From: Sporosarcina ureae
Lineage (GTDB): Bacteria > Bacillota > Bacilli > Bacillales_A > Planococcaceae
Length of the DNA stretch: 64,000 nucleotides
Assembly: GCF_002109325.1 (NCBI RefSeq)
Contig: NZ_CP015348.1
Span: 2,605,501 to 2,669,500 of the forward strand
Direction: 5' to 3'
Shown here: piece after piece, positions 8,893 to 17,211 of the stretch
Layout: each line of letters starts with the position of its first letter
How positions within the stretch are numbered: the first letter of the stretch is position 1
The notes under the pieces: generated by a model
What the model saw: the letters and a program-made list of their open reading frames with translations, nothing else
Told to the model about the DNA's origin: nothing
Databases searched by the model: none
Program-made: the position numbers and the translations under genes

Positions 8893-10491
8893 ATGAGTAT
8901 CGATGGGATTATTTTTATTATCTATCTAGGTGTTCTATTAACGATTGGTTTATGGTTTTCCAGAAAATCAGCATCCTCAACAGAACAATATTTACTTGGC
9001 GGTCGTTCTCTAGGGCCTGCTGTTACTGCAATGACAATGCAAACGACTGCGATGAGTGGATTCATGTTTATGGGTGCTCCTGCTATGGCCTTTAAATACG
9101 GCTGGTATGCTATTTGGTACGCTATTGGTGATGCGGGTGGATCCATCATCAACCTATCCGTTTTAGGTAAACGGATGAGAAGAATGTCTGAAATTATGGG
9201 AGCGCTTTCACCGATTGAATATTTAGAGAAACGCTTTGAAAGTCCGAGCGTTCGTGTAGTAGGATCGATTATCTCCATCGTCTTTTTATTCGGTTATGTT
9301 TGCGCTCAGTTTATTGCAGCTGGAAAGGCTATGGCTACATTAACAGGTTTCACGTACGAACTATCATTAATTATCGGGATTAGCGTCATTATTGTCTACA
9401 CGGTAGCTGGAGGTTATTTAGCTGTTGCGTATACCTCATTTGTACAAGGATTAATTATGGTGTTTGGCGTTGTAGGCATCGGTTTTCTTGCGTATTTTCA
9501 TGTAGGGGGATTAACTGGATTGAACGTTGCCTTAAAAGCTATTGATCCTACCTACTTGAGTATCTGGGGTAAAGGTTTGGCATATTATGGGCAATGGGGA
9601 ATGGTGATTGGTGCAATCCTTATCTATTCTATAGGCTATATGGGACTCCCACACGTAGTCGTTCGCCATATGTCTATGAAGAGTACGAAAACAGTAAAAG
9701 GAGCAGTCATGATCAGTGCTATTTGGAACCAATTTTTCATTTTCGTTCCTTATATTTTAGGATTGATCGGTATCATTTTGCTTCCTACAATTGCAGATCC
9801 TGAAATGATTATTACTGAACTGGCCTATACGTTATTCCCAGGAATCTTTGCAGCATTATTGCTTTCGGCAATTATGTCTGCTGTTATGTCCACTGCAGAT
9901 TCTATCTTGATGCAAGCGGGATCTATTCTTTCGCGTGACGTGTATCAACGGTTCATCAACAAGAATGCTAGTCAAAAAACTATGATTCTCGTATCCAGAC
10001 TGTGTATTTTAATGGGAGGTATTGTAGGTGTAATTGTAGCGATCTATGAGCCGCCATCGGTATTTGCATTAGTTCTGTTTGCGTTCGGTACACTAGGAAA
10101 TGCTTTCTTAGTTCCATATGTTTCATCCGTCTACTATAAAAAAGCTAATTATATAGGCTGCTTATCTGCCATGATCGGTGGAGCGATGACAAATATTATT
10201 TGGACTTCCATGTCATTGGAAACATCGACTGGACTTCATCCGTTTTTGGCAGGTCTAATTGTATCGATTCTAGGTATGATGATTGGAAGTCAATTTGGTC
10301 GACAGCCTTCAGAAGAAGTACAAGAAGCATTTGAACAGTCTAGAAAAAAACGCTATTTTTCAAAGGAGTTTGATCGCAACATCACACGCGATCTGGCGCC
10401 AGAGGCAAGTAATGTATCTAAGTTTTTGATGAACGATAAATATTTCGCGGGAGTAGATAGTTATGAGCACCCTGTTAGTACAAGAAATTGA
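8893..10491 (+). CDS. Sodium:solute symporter (SSS family, pantothenate/proline-like)
   Basis: This 532-aa membrane protein has about 13 helices plus a long polar C-terminal tail. It carries the SSS features YLLGGRSLGP near residue 35, TTAMSGFMFMGAPA near 51 and SAIMSAVMSTADSILMQAGSI near 325, the last being the usual sodium-site helix. ATG 8893 follows a GGGGG run about eight bases upstream. It differs strongly from the other symporter at 5348, so the locus carries two non-duplicate carriers. Its upstream palindrome ties it to the PucR-type regulon. The substrate is unknown; beta-alanine or a related amino acid is a reasonable guess. Confidence 0.87.
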   Translation: MSIDGIIFIIYLGVLLTIGLWFSRKSASSTEQYLLGGRSLGPAVTAMTMQTTAMSGFMFMGAPAMAFKYGWYAIWYAIGDAGGSIINLSVLGKRMRRMSEIMGALSPIEYLEKRFESPSVRVVGSIISIVFLFGYVCAQFIAAGKAMATLTGFTYELSLIIGISVIIVYTVAGGYLAVAYTSFVQGLIMVFGVVGIGFLAYFHVGGLTGLNVALKAIDPTYLSIWGKGLAYYGQWGMVIGAILIYSIGYMGLPHVVVRHMSMKSTKTVKGAVMISAIWNQFFIFVPYILGLIGIILLPTIADPEMIITELAYTLFPGIFAALLLSAIMSAVMSTADSILMQAGSILSRDVYQRFINKNASQKTMILVSRLCILMGGIVGVIVAIYEPPSVFALVLFAFGTLGNAFLVPYVSSVYYKKANYIGCLSAMIGGAMTNIIWTSMSLETSTGLHPFLAGLIVSILGMMIGSQFGRQPSEEVQEAFEQSRKKRYFSKEFDRNITRDLAPEASNVSKFLMNDKYFAGVDSYEHPVSTRN

Positions 10492-10948
10492 TTTCTCGGA
10501 AGAAGAAGTATTGCTTGGGTTGCAACAGTATGAAAAACAAACGCTGTTTCACATTCAAGATTTAATTTACTATCCCTATTACTTCTTTGAATATCAAGTA
10601 AGCGCAAAAAGTTTGCTGAAGTTTAAGGGGAAAGTAGCCTGTACGGTAGACGCACTTGGTGGAAGAGGGTCACTTGTAGACGTCAAACCTATGTTCTTTG
10701 ACCGGACAGTAGAAACTGGAAGAATTCCTCAGCCTGTCATTGCAGAGGAAGATGCCATTAGTATAGCGGAGCGATTTGTTTTTGATAATGCTTCCTCAAA
10801 AGCAAAATTCGTAACAATGCCTAAAATCATAGAAGTACAAAGAAATCTTTTTTATCGCCCTTTTTGGTTGACGGATTTCAAGTTGCCGAATAATAAGCAA
10901 GGACAACTTATTGTAGATGCAGTTAGCGGTAGTTATCATCCATTATGA
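10463..10948 (+). CDS. Hypothetical protein, 161 aa, coupled to the symporter
   Basis: I do not recognise this protein. It starts at ATG 10463 inside the symporter gene and overlaps it by 29 bases in another frame, so it is probably translated by coupling. It has no signal peptide or membrane segment. Visible features are an aromatic stretch with YYPYYFFEYQV near residue 37, a second YRPFWLTDF near 131, and a C-terminal LIVDAVSGSYHPL that recalls the end of PepSY-type domains. Length, codon use and a convergent hairpin downstream support a real gene. A role in transport or sensing of the symporter substrate is inferred from position. Confidence 0.7.
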   Translation: MSTLLVQEIDFSEEEVLLGLQQYEKQTLFHIQDLIYYPYYFFEYQVSAKSLLKFKGKVACTVDALGGRGSLVDVKPMFFDRTVETGRIPQPVIAEEDAISIAERFVFDNASSKAKFVTMPKIIEVQRNLFYRPFWLTDFKLPNNKQGQLIVDAVSGSYHPL

Positions 10949-11024
10949 TGCAGGATAGAACTAAATAAACTAGCTCTTATTGCAGGGGGAAGTAGTAGTT
11001 CTTGAATACGAAGAGATATCATGC

Positions 11025-11070
11025 ACTTACAGCCACTACTTGTATAGTCCAGGAAGTAGCAGCTGTAAGT
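11025..11070. terminator. Inverted repeat between convergent genes
   Basis: ACTTACAGC / GCTGTAAGT plus an inner ACTACTT / AAGTAG stem lies between the 10463 gene and the convergent regulator gene. It has no long T run on either strand, so it is a weak or bidirectional terminator. Confidence 0.55.
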
Positions 11071-11074
11071 TATA

Positions 11075-12703
11075 TTAATCATTTTTGACTAAAATTTGTT
11101 TGGCCATAATAGCCACTTCGAGCGCAATGCGATTTAGGGGAGACATGAAATTCGGACCAAGTATCGTTTCGATTTTTTCCAGTCGGTGATATAGCGTTTG
11201 CCGAACAATAAAGAGACGATCTGCCGTTTCTTTTTTTGAGCCTCCACACTCAAGATAAATACGTAGAGTTTCAAATAACTCACTGTCTGTTTTAGTGTCA
11301 TAGTCAATTAAAGATTGGAGATAATCTTCTACATAGTGATCAAGGTATCCTTCATCTTTAATCAATAGAAGCAATCTATAAATACCTAAGTCTTCATAGT
11401 AATCACTTTCAAATGAAAAACTTTGCTTAATATCCACTACTTTTTTGGCTTCCATATAGCCAGTTGGAATCTTTGAAGGGTCTTGGTGTACAGAGCTAAT
11501 ACCAAATTTATACGTACGACCGTTAGAGAAAGCATTATCATCCGTACTCTGGATCTGCTTGATTAGCTGAGTGAAGCGATTTGTATCTTTTATACGCTGA
11601 TCGGATGCAATGAAGGAGGCAACGATTGTGATTTCATTTTTACTAACTGTAAGAGCGGGGAAAATACTGTGTCGCTTACAAAGTGAACGAATGATCATAG
11701 CCTGCTGCGAACGGATTTCTTCCCAATTATAGTCATCTATTACGGAGTCATGAGTATCCATTTGAATCATTAAAATACGATAATGTGTATTACGACTTTT
11801 CGTTGGTAAATAAAATTGATAATCCTCTTGTTCTACTGAACGACCATGTAGTAAATTACGAACAAATTCATCTTCATAATGTTGGTTTCTCTCTTGTATA
11901 GTACGATTTCGAAGTAATATTTGCGCAATGGCTAGAGAGGCTCGATCTAAAATTAAATAAATAAAGTCATCAGCCAGCGATTGTGGTAGATGTAAACACA
12001 GATAACCTAAGTCTTGGCCTAAACCACTTGTTGACAGCAGTGCGAATGGTTCTCCGTTTACCATGTATACGTCGTGCTCAAAAGTTTCTGTACGATTATC
12101 ATTTAAGAAACGCTGCAGATCATCTTTCCAAGTTTTTGATTCAATAGGGTAATAATAGGATCTTTCATCGTCAGAAATAAACAACACATCTTGTTTAAAA
12201 TGCACTTGTAACTCTTGTAAGATTTTTAAGATTCCATTAGGCATTAAGCTTAACTCATTAAATTTCCTAGATAGTGTATCGATTTTTGAAAGCATCTCAT
12301 AATGCCGATTAATGATTACTGTATGCAAGTCTTGTGAAATATCAACAAATTTTACAGACTTCTCAAAAATAATGATAGGAAAGTTTTGATCATCGGCAAA
12401 GTCAATAATATCCTGCTGCACCTCACTAAGGTGAACTCCAATTTCAACACATAGACATGCCACATTCAATTCAATTAACTGTTTTATATAGTGTAATTGT
12501 GTTTCTGTATCAAGCTGTAAATGTATGCCCGTTGTTAAAATGATTTCACCTCCGTTGACCAATGAGCTGAAATCGCTTACTTCGAGTATGTGTGACCATC
12601 TAACTTGACGATCTAAGCCGTTTTTTCCTGCTAAGAGTCTTGCATGCTTAAAGGTGTCGCGGGCAAGGACGTCTTGAACAGTCAAAGAATGTTCGTTCAT
12701 CAT
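11075..12703 (-). CDS. PucR-family transcriptional regulator
   Basis: This 542-aa cytoplasmic regulator begins with a PucR N-terminal domain (about residues 8-125, including LTTGIHL and CLCVEIGVHL) and ends with a PucR-type helix-turn-helix near residues 485-525, with CGGSKKETADRLFIVRQTLYHRL. A GGAGG site precedes the doubled ATG. It faces the dehydrogenase gene at 12849, with a TTACA-N3-TGTAA palindrome between them. PucR-type proteins activate purine, GABA, beta-alanine and alanine genes; B. subtilis AdeR, a PucR-type protein, activates ald, and an ald gene lies nearby here. I infer that it controls the surrounding amino acid genes. Confidence 0.88.
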   Translation of the reverse strand: MMNEHSLTVQDVLARDTFKHARLLAGKNGLDRQVRWSHILEVSDFSSLVNGGEIILTTGIHLQLDTETQLHYIKQLIELNVACLCVEIGVHLSEVQQDIIDFADDQNFPIIIFEKSVKFVDISQDLHTVIINRHYEMLSKIDTLSRKFNELSLMPNGILKILQELQVHFKQDVLFISDDERSYYYPIESKTWKDDLQRFLNDNRTETFEHDVYMVNGEPFALLSTSGLGQDLGYLCLHLPQSLADDFIYLILDRASLAIAQILLRNRTIQERNQHYEDEFVRNLLHGRSVEQEDYQFYLPTKSRNTHYRILMIQMDTHDSVIDDYNWEEIRSQQAMIIRSLCKRHSIFPALTVSKNEITIVASFIASDQRIKDTNRFTQLIKQIQSTDDNAFSNGRTYKFGISSVHQDPSKIPTGYMEAKKVVDIKQSFSFESDYYEDLGIYRLLLLIKDEGYLDHYVEDYLQSLIDYDTKTDSELFETLRIYLECGGSKKETADRLFIVRQTLYHRLEKIETILGPNFMSPLNRIALEVAIMAKQILVKND

Positions 12704-12741
12704 TACAGACCTCCATAACGTAAAAAAATACTTGGAACAAT

Positions 12742-12756
12742 GTTACACAATGTAAA
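12742..12756 (+). promoter_or_regulatory. Probable PucR-type operator, site 3
   Basis: GTTACA-CAA-TGTAAA has a 5-bp perfect inverted repeat with a 3-bp spacer, in the gap between the divergent regulator and dehydrogenase genes. A -10-like TAAACT at 12780 starts 31 bases after its centre, as at the other two sites. It could serve both directions. Confidence 0.7.
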
Positions 12757-12848
12757 ATGAAAGTTATTAGAATAGTCGTTAAACTATAGATAGTAGCTTA
12801 GCTCAAGTCTTGCTCTAAAGCAAGGTTAGAAGAAGGGGAGGAAGAAAA

Positions 12849-14318
12849 ATGAATACATTGGTTGTAGAAAAGAAAGCGCTTTCTAATTTTATTAATGGAC
12901 AATGGGTAAAATCACTCACGGATAAATATGAAGAGGTGCCAAATCCTGCCACAGGCGAAATTATTGCGGAAGTACCCGTTTCAACTGCGGAAGATCTACA
13001 AGTTGCCGTAGATGCAGCCAAAAAAGCTTTTTCTTCATGGAAGAAAGTTGCGGTACCGCAAAGGGCTCGTATTCTATTTAAGTATCAGCAACTTCTTGTG
13101 GCTCATTGGGAGGAGCTGGCACAACTAATTACAATAGAGAATGGAAAAAACTATGCAGAAGCTTATGGAGAAGTTCTGCGTGGGATTGAGTGTGTGGAAT
13201 TTGCTTCAGGGGCACCAACCTTGATGATGGGTTACCAACTACCCGATATTGCTACCAACATTGAATCGGGTATGTATCGCTATCCTTTAGGCGTTGTCGG
13301 GGGGATTACACCGTTTAACTTCCCCATGATGGTTCCTTGCTGGATGTTCCCACTTGCCATTGCAGCAGGTAATACATTCATTTTGAAACCTTCAGAGCGT
13401 ACACCTCTATTAGCGAATAGATTAGCAGAGTTATTAACGGAAGCGGGACTACCAGATGGAGTTTTCAATATCGTTCATGGAGCACATGATATCGTTAACG
13501 GAATTTTAAGCCATCCAGACATACCAGCAGTTTCATTTGTAGGATCACAACCGGTTGCAGAGTATGTATATAAAACAGGAACTGCTCATGGTAAGCGCGT
13601 TCAAGCACTAGCAGGCGCTAAGAACCATTCGATTGTTATGCCGGATGCAAATATGGATTTAACAGTTACGAATATTACTAATGCGGCATTTGGTTCTGCT
13701 GGTGAAAGATGTATGGCTGCTGCTGTCGTAGTCGCAGTTGGAGATATTGCTGACGAACTTGTGAAACGATTAGTTGAAGAGGCAAATAATATGACGATTG
13801 GAAATGGTTTGGAAGAAGGAGTGTTCCTTGGACCTGTTATTCGTGAGTCGCATAAAGATAAGACACTTTCTTACATCGAAGCAGGTATTGAAGAGGGCGC
13901 TAATCTCGTTCGTGATGGCCGTGGCGATCAATCTACTTCAGAAGGCGGCTATTTCGTAGGACCGACAATATTTGAAGGCGTTACGACCGAAATGCGAATT
14001 TGGAAGGAAGAAATCTTCGCGCCGGTACTCTCGGTGATCAGAGTAGAGACATTAGACGAAGCGATTCAACTTACAAATGAGTCAGATTTCGCGAATGGTG
14101 CTTGTTTGTACACAGATAGCTCGAAGGCTATTCGTCAATTCCGAGAAGAAATCGACGCAGGAATGCTCGGTATTAATCTAGGTGTACCAGCGCCTATGGC
14201 ATTCTTCCCATTCTCTGGCTATAAGAAGTCATTTTACGGCGATTTGCATGCAAACGGCCGTGATGGAATTGAATTCTACACACGCAAGAAAATGTTGACT
14301 GCACGTCATGAATATTGA
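12849..14318 (+). CDS. mmsA: Malonate/methylmalonate-semialdehyde dehydrogenase, CoA-acylating
   Basis: This 489-aa enzyme belongs to the MmsA/IolA branch of aldehyde dehydrogenases, which turns malonate semialdehyde into acetyl-CoA or methylmalonate semialdehyde into propionyl-CoA using NAD and CoA. Key strings are [15 protein letters not shown] near residue 158, KPSERTP and [13 protein letters not shown], and the catalytic Cys lies in GERCMAA near 285. The branch lacks the general-base Glu of ordinary aldehyde dehydrogenases; here [11 protein letters not shown] stands in that place, as expected. The start follows a GAAGGGGAGGAAG site. It is coupled to the omega-aminotransferase gene, whose product would supply malonate semialdehyde from beta-alanine. 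Confidence 0.92.
   Translation: MNTLVVEKKALSNFINGQWVKSLTDKYEEVPNPATGEIIAEVPVSTAEDLQVAVDAAKKAFSSWKKVAVPQRARILFKYQQLLVAHWEELAQLITIENGKNYAEAYGEVLRGIECVEFASGAPTLMMGYQLPDIATNIESGMYRYPLGVVGGITPFNFPMMVPCWMFPLAIAAGNTFILKPSERTPLLANRLAELLTEAGLPDGVFNIVHGAHDIVNGILSHPDIPAVSFVGSQPVAEYVYKTGTAHGKRVQALAGAKNHSIVMPDANMDLTVTNITNAAFGSAGERCMAAAVVVAVGDIADELVKRLVEEANNMTIGNGLEEGVFLGPVIRESHKDKTLSYIEAGIEEGANLVRDGRGDQSTSEGGYFVGPTIFEGVTTEMRIWKEEIFAPVLSVIRVETLDEAIQLTNESDFANGACLYTDSSKAIRQFREEIDAGMLGINLGVPAPMAFFPFSGYKKSFYGDLHANGRDGIEFYTRKKMLTARHEY
12871..12884 (+). promoter_or_regulatory. Possible CcpA cre site inside the dehydrogenase gene
   Basis: AGAAAGCGCTTTCT is a perfect 14-bp palindrome in codons 8-12 and matches the CcpA cre consensus core except at the outer base pair. 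A cre just inside the first gene would block elongation when glucose is present. The match is seen; the function is inference. Confidence 0.45.
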
Positions 14319-14337
14319 GAAAAGGGAGGAACGCATA

Positions 14338-15708
14338 TTGAAAACTATACATGAACAGGATCAAAATAATAAACAGTCATTGACAGAACAAAATCGAGAT
14401 AAAGTATGGCATCATATTTCTGCTTATAATGAAAAGAATCCACCGATGATTATTGAGAGTGGAGACAATGCATGGATTACAGATCATAAAGGAAATCGTT
14501 ATTTAGATGGCATGTCAGGATTATGGTGTGTGAATGTCGGTTACGGAAGAGAAGAAATTGCAAAAGTTGCATATGAGCAAATGAAAAAACTAGCATATGT
14601 TCCGATGACACAAAGCCATGAACCGGCCATTCAACTTGCTGCTAAATTAAATGAAATGTTGGGAGACGACTATAAAATCTTCTATTCTAATAGTGGATCG
14701 GATGCGAATGAAGTAGCATTTAAACTAGTACGTCAATACCATCAGCAAAATGGGCAACCATCCCGATATAAATTCCTTTCCCGCTATCGTGCGTATCACG
14801 GAAGTTCAATGGGTGCATTATCTGCTACAGGCCAAGCACTTCGAAAGTATAAGTATGAACCACTAGTGCCAGGATTCTTGCATGTAGCGCCTCCGGATAA
14901 CTATCGAAAACCAGAAGGGATTTCGGTGGAAGAATACAATATCCAGCGTGCTTTAGAGCTTGAAGAAAAGATTATTTGGGAGCAAAAAGAGACAATCGCA
15001 GGAATCATTATGGAGCCACTTATTACAGGTGGTGGGATTTTGATTCCACACCCGATCTACTTAGAGAAGGTGCAAGAGATCTGTACACGCCATGGCGTTC
15101 TATTAATTATCGACGAAGTAATTTGCGGATTTGGGCGTACTGGAAAAGCATTTGGACACCAACACTTCAAGGTAAAACCTGATATTGTGACGATGGCAAA
15201 AGGTTTGACTAGCGCATACTTACCGCTATCAGTTACCGCAATCCGAAAAGATATTTATGAAAAGTTCGATACGGGCGAAGAGCATAGTCATTTGCGCCAT
15301 GTGAATACATTTGGAGGCAATCCGGCAGCTTGTGCAGTCGCACTAAAGAACTTAGAAATTTTGGAACGTGAAGACTTAATCAATCGTTCTGCTGAACTTG
15401 GCGATCGTTTGTCGGATGAGCTAGCTAGTTTGAAAGATCACCCGTATGTGGGAGACATCAGAAGTCTTGGATTCTTAATGGGTATTGAGATGGTAGAAGA
15501 CAAAAAAACAAAAGAGCCTGCTTCAAATGCTCGTATTACAAAAATCATTGGAGAGTGTAAGGCGAACGGACTCATTGTTGGCCGAAACGGCGAAACAGTA
15601 GAAGGTTTCAATAACGTGCTTGCACTATGCCCGCCACTTTCCTGCACAGATGAAGACTTTGACTTTATTGTATCTGTTATTAAAAAAGTATTTAAAGAGA
15701 ATGAGTAA
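14338..15708 (+). CDS. Class III aminotransferase, beta-alanine/omega-amino acid:pyruvate type
   Basis: This 456-aa PLP enzyme has the class III features DGMSGLWCVNVGYG near residue 55, SNSGSDANEVAFKL near 118, YHGSSMGALSATGQ near 157, the PLP-binding aspartate in LIIDEVICGFGRTG near 255 and the PLP lysine in TMAKGLTSAYLP near 288. It most resembles beta-alanine:pyruvate and taurine:pyruvate aminotransferases. I choose TTG 14338, eight bases after GGGAGG, rather than the in-frame ATG 14308 inside the previous gene. With pyruvate as acceptor it would make alanine plus malonate semialdehyde, the substrates of the genes on either side. Confidence 0.88.
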   Translation: MKTIHEQDQNNKQSLTEQNRDKVWHHISAYNEKNPPMIIESGDNAWITDHKGNRYLDGMSGLWCVNVGYGREEIAKVAYEQMKKLAYVPMTQSHEPAIQLAAKLNEMLGDDYKIFYSNSGSDANEVAFKLVRQYHQQNGQPSRYKFLSRYRAYHGSSMGALSATGQALRKYKYEPLVPGFLHVAPPDNYRKPEGISVEEYNIQRALELEEKIIWEQKETIAGIIMEPLITGGGILIPHPIYLEKVQEICTRHGVLLIIDEVICGFGRTGKAFGHQHFKVKPDIVTMAKGLTSAYLPLSVTAIRKDIYEKFDTGEEHSHLRHVNTFGGNPAACAVALKNLEILEREDLINRSAELGDRLSDELASLKDHPYVGDIRSLGFLMGIEMVEDKKTKEPASNARITKIIGECKANGLIVGRNGETVEGFNNVLALCPPLSCTDEDFDFIVSVIKKVFKENE

Positions 15709-15735
15709 ATAGCGAGTCTATCCTTTGCGTGCATA

Positions 15736-15792
15736 AAGAAGTACCTCTTGTCTACTTGATGTAGTGAGCAGCTAGAGGTGCTTCTTCTATGC
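15736..15792 (+). terminator. Terminator after the aminotransferase gene
   Basis: AAGAAGTACCTCT and AGAGGTGCTTCTT form a 13-bp stem with one G-T pair around a 25-nt loop. The T tract is weak, so some read-through into ald is possible. Confidence 0.65.
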
Positions 15793-15871
15793 AATACTTT
15801 CTATTTCTTTATTAGCGTTATAACAGCCGAAAACTACGTAATGTTTATCTTTTATTCGAGGAGGAATGAGC

Positions 15872-17011
15872 ATGTTAATTGGTGTACCGAAGGAAATTAA
15901 AAATAATGAAAATCGGGTAGCGATGACTCCGGCAGGCGTTTTCACACTTTGTACGTCAGGCCATGAAGTACTTATTGAAACGGGAGCGGGTCTAGGATCT
16001 AGTTTTACAGATGAGAGCTACGTTGAAGCAGGGGCTAAAATTGTCCAGACAGCAGAAGAAGCGTGGAATGTAGACATGGTGATGAAAGTAAAGGAACCGA
16101 TCGCTTCTGAATACCGCTTTTTCCGCAAAGGATTAATACTGTTCACGTATTTACATTTGGCATCTGAAGTAGAGTTGACGAATGCACTCCTTGAAAATGA
16201 AGTAGTAGGTCTTGCTTATGAAACGGTTCAGCTACCTAATCATTCATTACCTCTGCTCGCTCCAATGAGTGAAGTGGCTGGAAGGATGGCTACACAAATT
16301 GGCGCTCAGTATCTTGAGAAAACAAAAGGTGGAAAAGGTGTTCTACTAGCTGGCGTGCCTGGTGTGTCTCGTGGAAAAGTCGTAGTGATTGGTGGAGGGC
16401 AGGCGGGTGCTAACGCGGCTCGTATTGCTGTGGGCATGGGTGCTCACGTAACGGTTCTAGATCTATCAGTCGATCGTTTACGTCATTTGGATGAAATTTT
16501 CGGTAATAGTATACAGACACTCGTTTCCAATCCATTTAATATCTCAGAATCTGTTAGAGAAGCAGATCTGGTGATAGGGGCAGTACTCATTCCAGGAGCC
16601 AAAGCACCTAAGCTTGTATCTGAAGAAGCGGTTCAATCGATGAAACCTGGATCCGTTTTAGTGGATATTGCCATCGATCAAGGAGGCATTTTTGAAACGT
16701 CAGATCGAGTGACAACACATGATGATCCTATCTACGTTAAGCATGATGTAGTGCATTATGCAGTTGCTAATATGCCAGGTGCTGTGCCACAAACATCTAC
16801 TATGGCATTGACTAATGTCACGGTTCCTTATGCACTCCAAATTGCTAATAAAGGGTTTAAGCAAGCGCTTCTAGATAATGAAGCACTACGTAAAGGGTTA
16901 AATACAGTGAATGGAAACGTAACATACAAAGCAGTGGCTGAAGCGCAGGATCTGCAGTATGTATCTGCAGAATCTATTCTTGAAAACAGTGATTTAGTTA
17001 CAAGTGTATGA
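15872..17011 (+). CDS. ald: Alanine dehydrogenase
   Basis: This 379-aa NAD-dependent enzyme converts L-alanine to pyruvate and ammonia. It starts [20 protein letters not shown], diagnostic of the Ald/PNT N-terminal domain. The catalytic Lys and His lie in MKVKEP and TYLHLA near residues 74 and 95, and the Rossmann motif [16 protein letters not shown] begins near 170. ATG 15872 lies seven bases after GAGGAGGA; the ATG at 15866 is too close to it. With the aminotransferase upstream it closes a cycle: the alanine formed is returned to pyruvate with release of ammonia. No TTACA-N3-TGTAA site is visible upstream. Confidence 0.96.
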   Translation: MLIGVPKEIKNNENRVAMTPAGVFTLCTSGHEVLIETGAGLGSSFTDESYVEAGAKIVQTAEEAWNVDMVMKVKEPIASEYRFFRKGLILFTYLHLASEVELTNALLENEVVGLAYETVQLPNHSLPLLAPMSEVAGRMATQIGAQYLEKTKGGKGVLLAGVPGVSRGKVVVIGGGQAGANAARIAVGMGAHVTVLDLSVDRLRHLDEIFGNSIQTLVSNPFNISESVREADLVIGAVLIPGAKAPKLVSEEAVQSMKPGSVLVDIAIDQGGIFETSDRVTTHDDPIYVKHDVVHYAVANMPGAVPQTSTMALTNVTVPYALQIANKGFKQALLDNEALRKGLNTVNGNVTYKAVAEAQDLQYVSAESILENSDLVTSV

Positions 17012-17062
17012 AATGAACACGTCATGTTAGTAAACGAAATAATATAAGTCGTAATAGAAAAA

Positions 17063-17119
17063 CCACTTACTTGAAACACACTTTAGAAATGAAGTGTGTT
17101 TCAAGTGAAGTGGCTTTTT
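17063..17119 (+). terminator. Long hairpin terminator of ald
   Basis: TTGAAACACACTT / AAGTGTGTTTCAA is a perfect 13-bp stem with an 8-nt loop. It extends outward by an imperfect CCACTTAC / GTGAAGTGG stem and ends in five T. Confidence 0.9.
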
Positions 17120-17211
17120 GTGTCTATCAAAGTATTGCGGAGATAGTTGTTTTATTTAATAAGATTTCTAGTAACATCCTGTATAATTATCGAAAAGGGA
17201 GGTTACTAGAA

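Noticed and set aside
17071..17211. Longer N terminus of the glucosaminidase
   Set aside because: This part overlaps the ald terminator and would place the signal peptide inside the protein; TTG 17212 has a good ribosome site.
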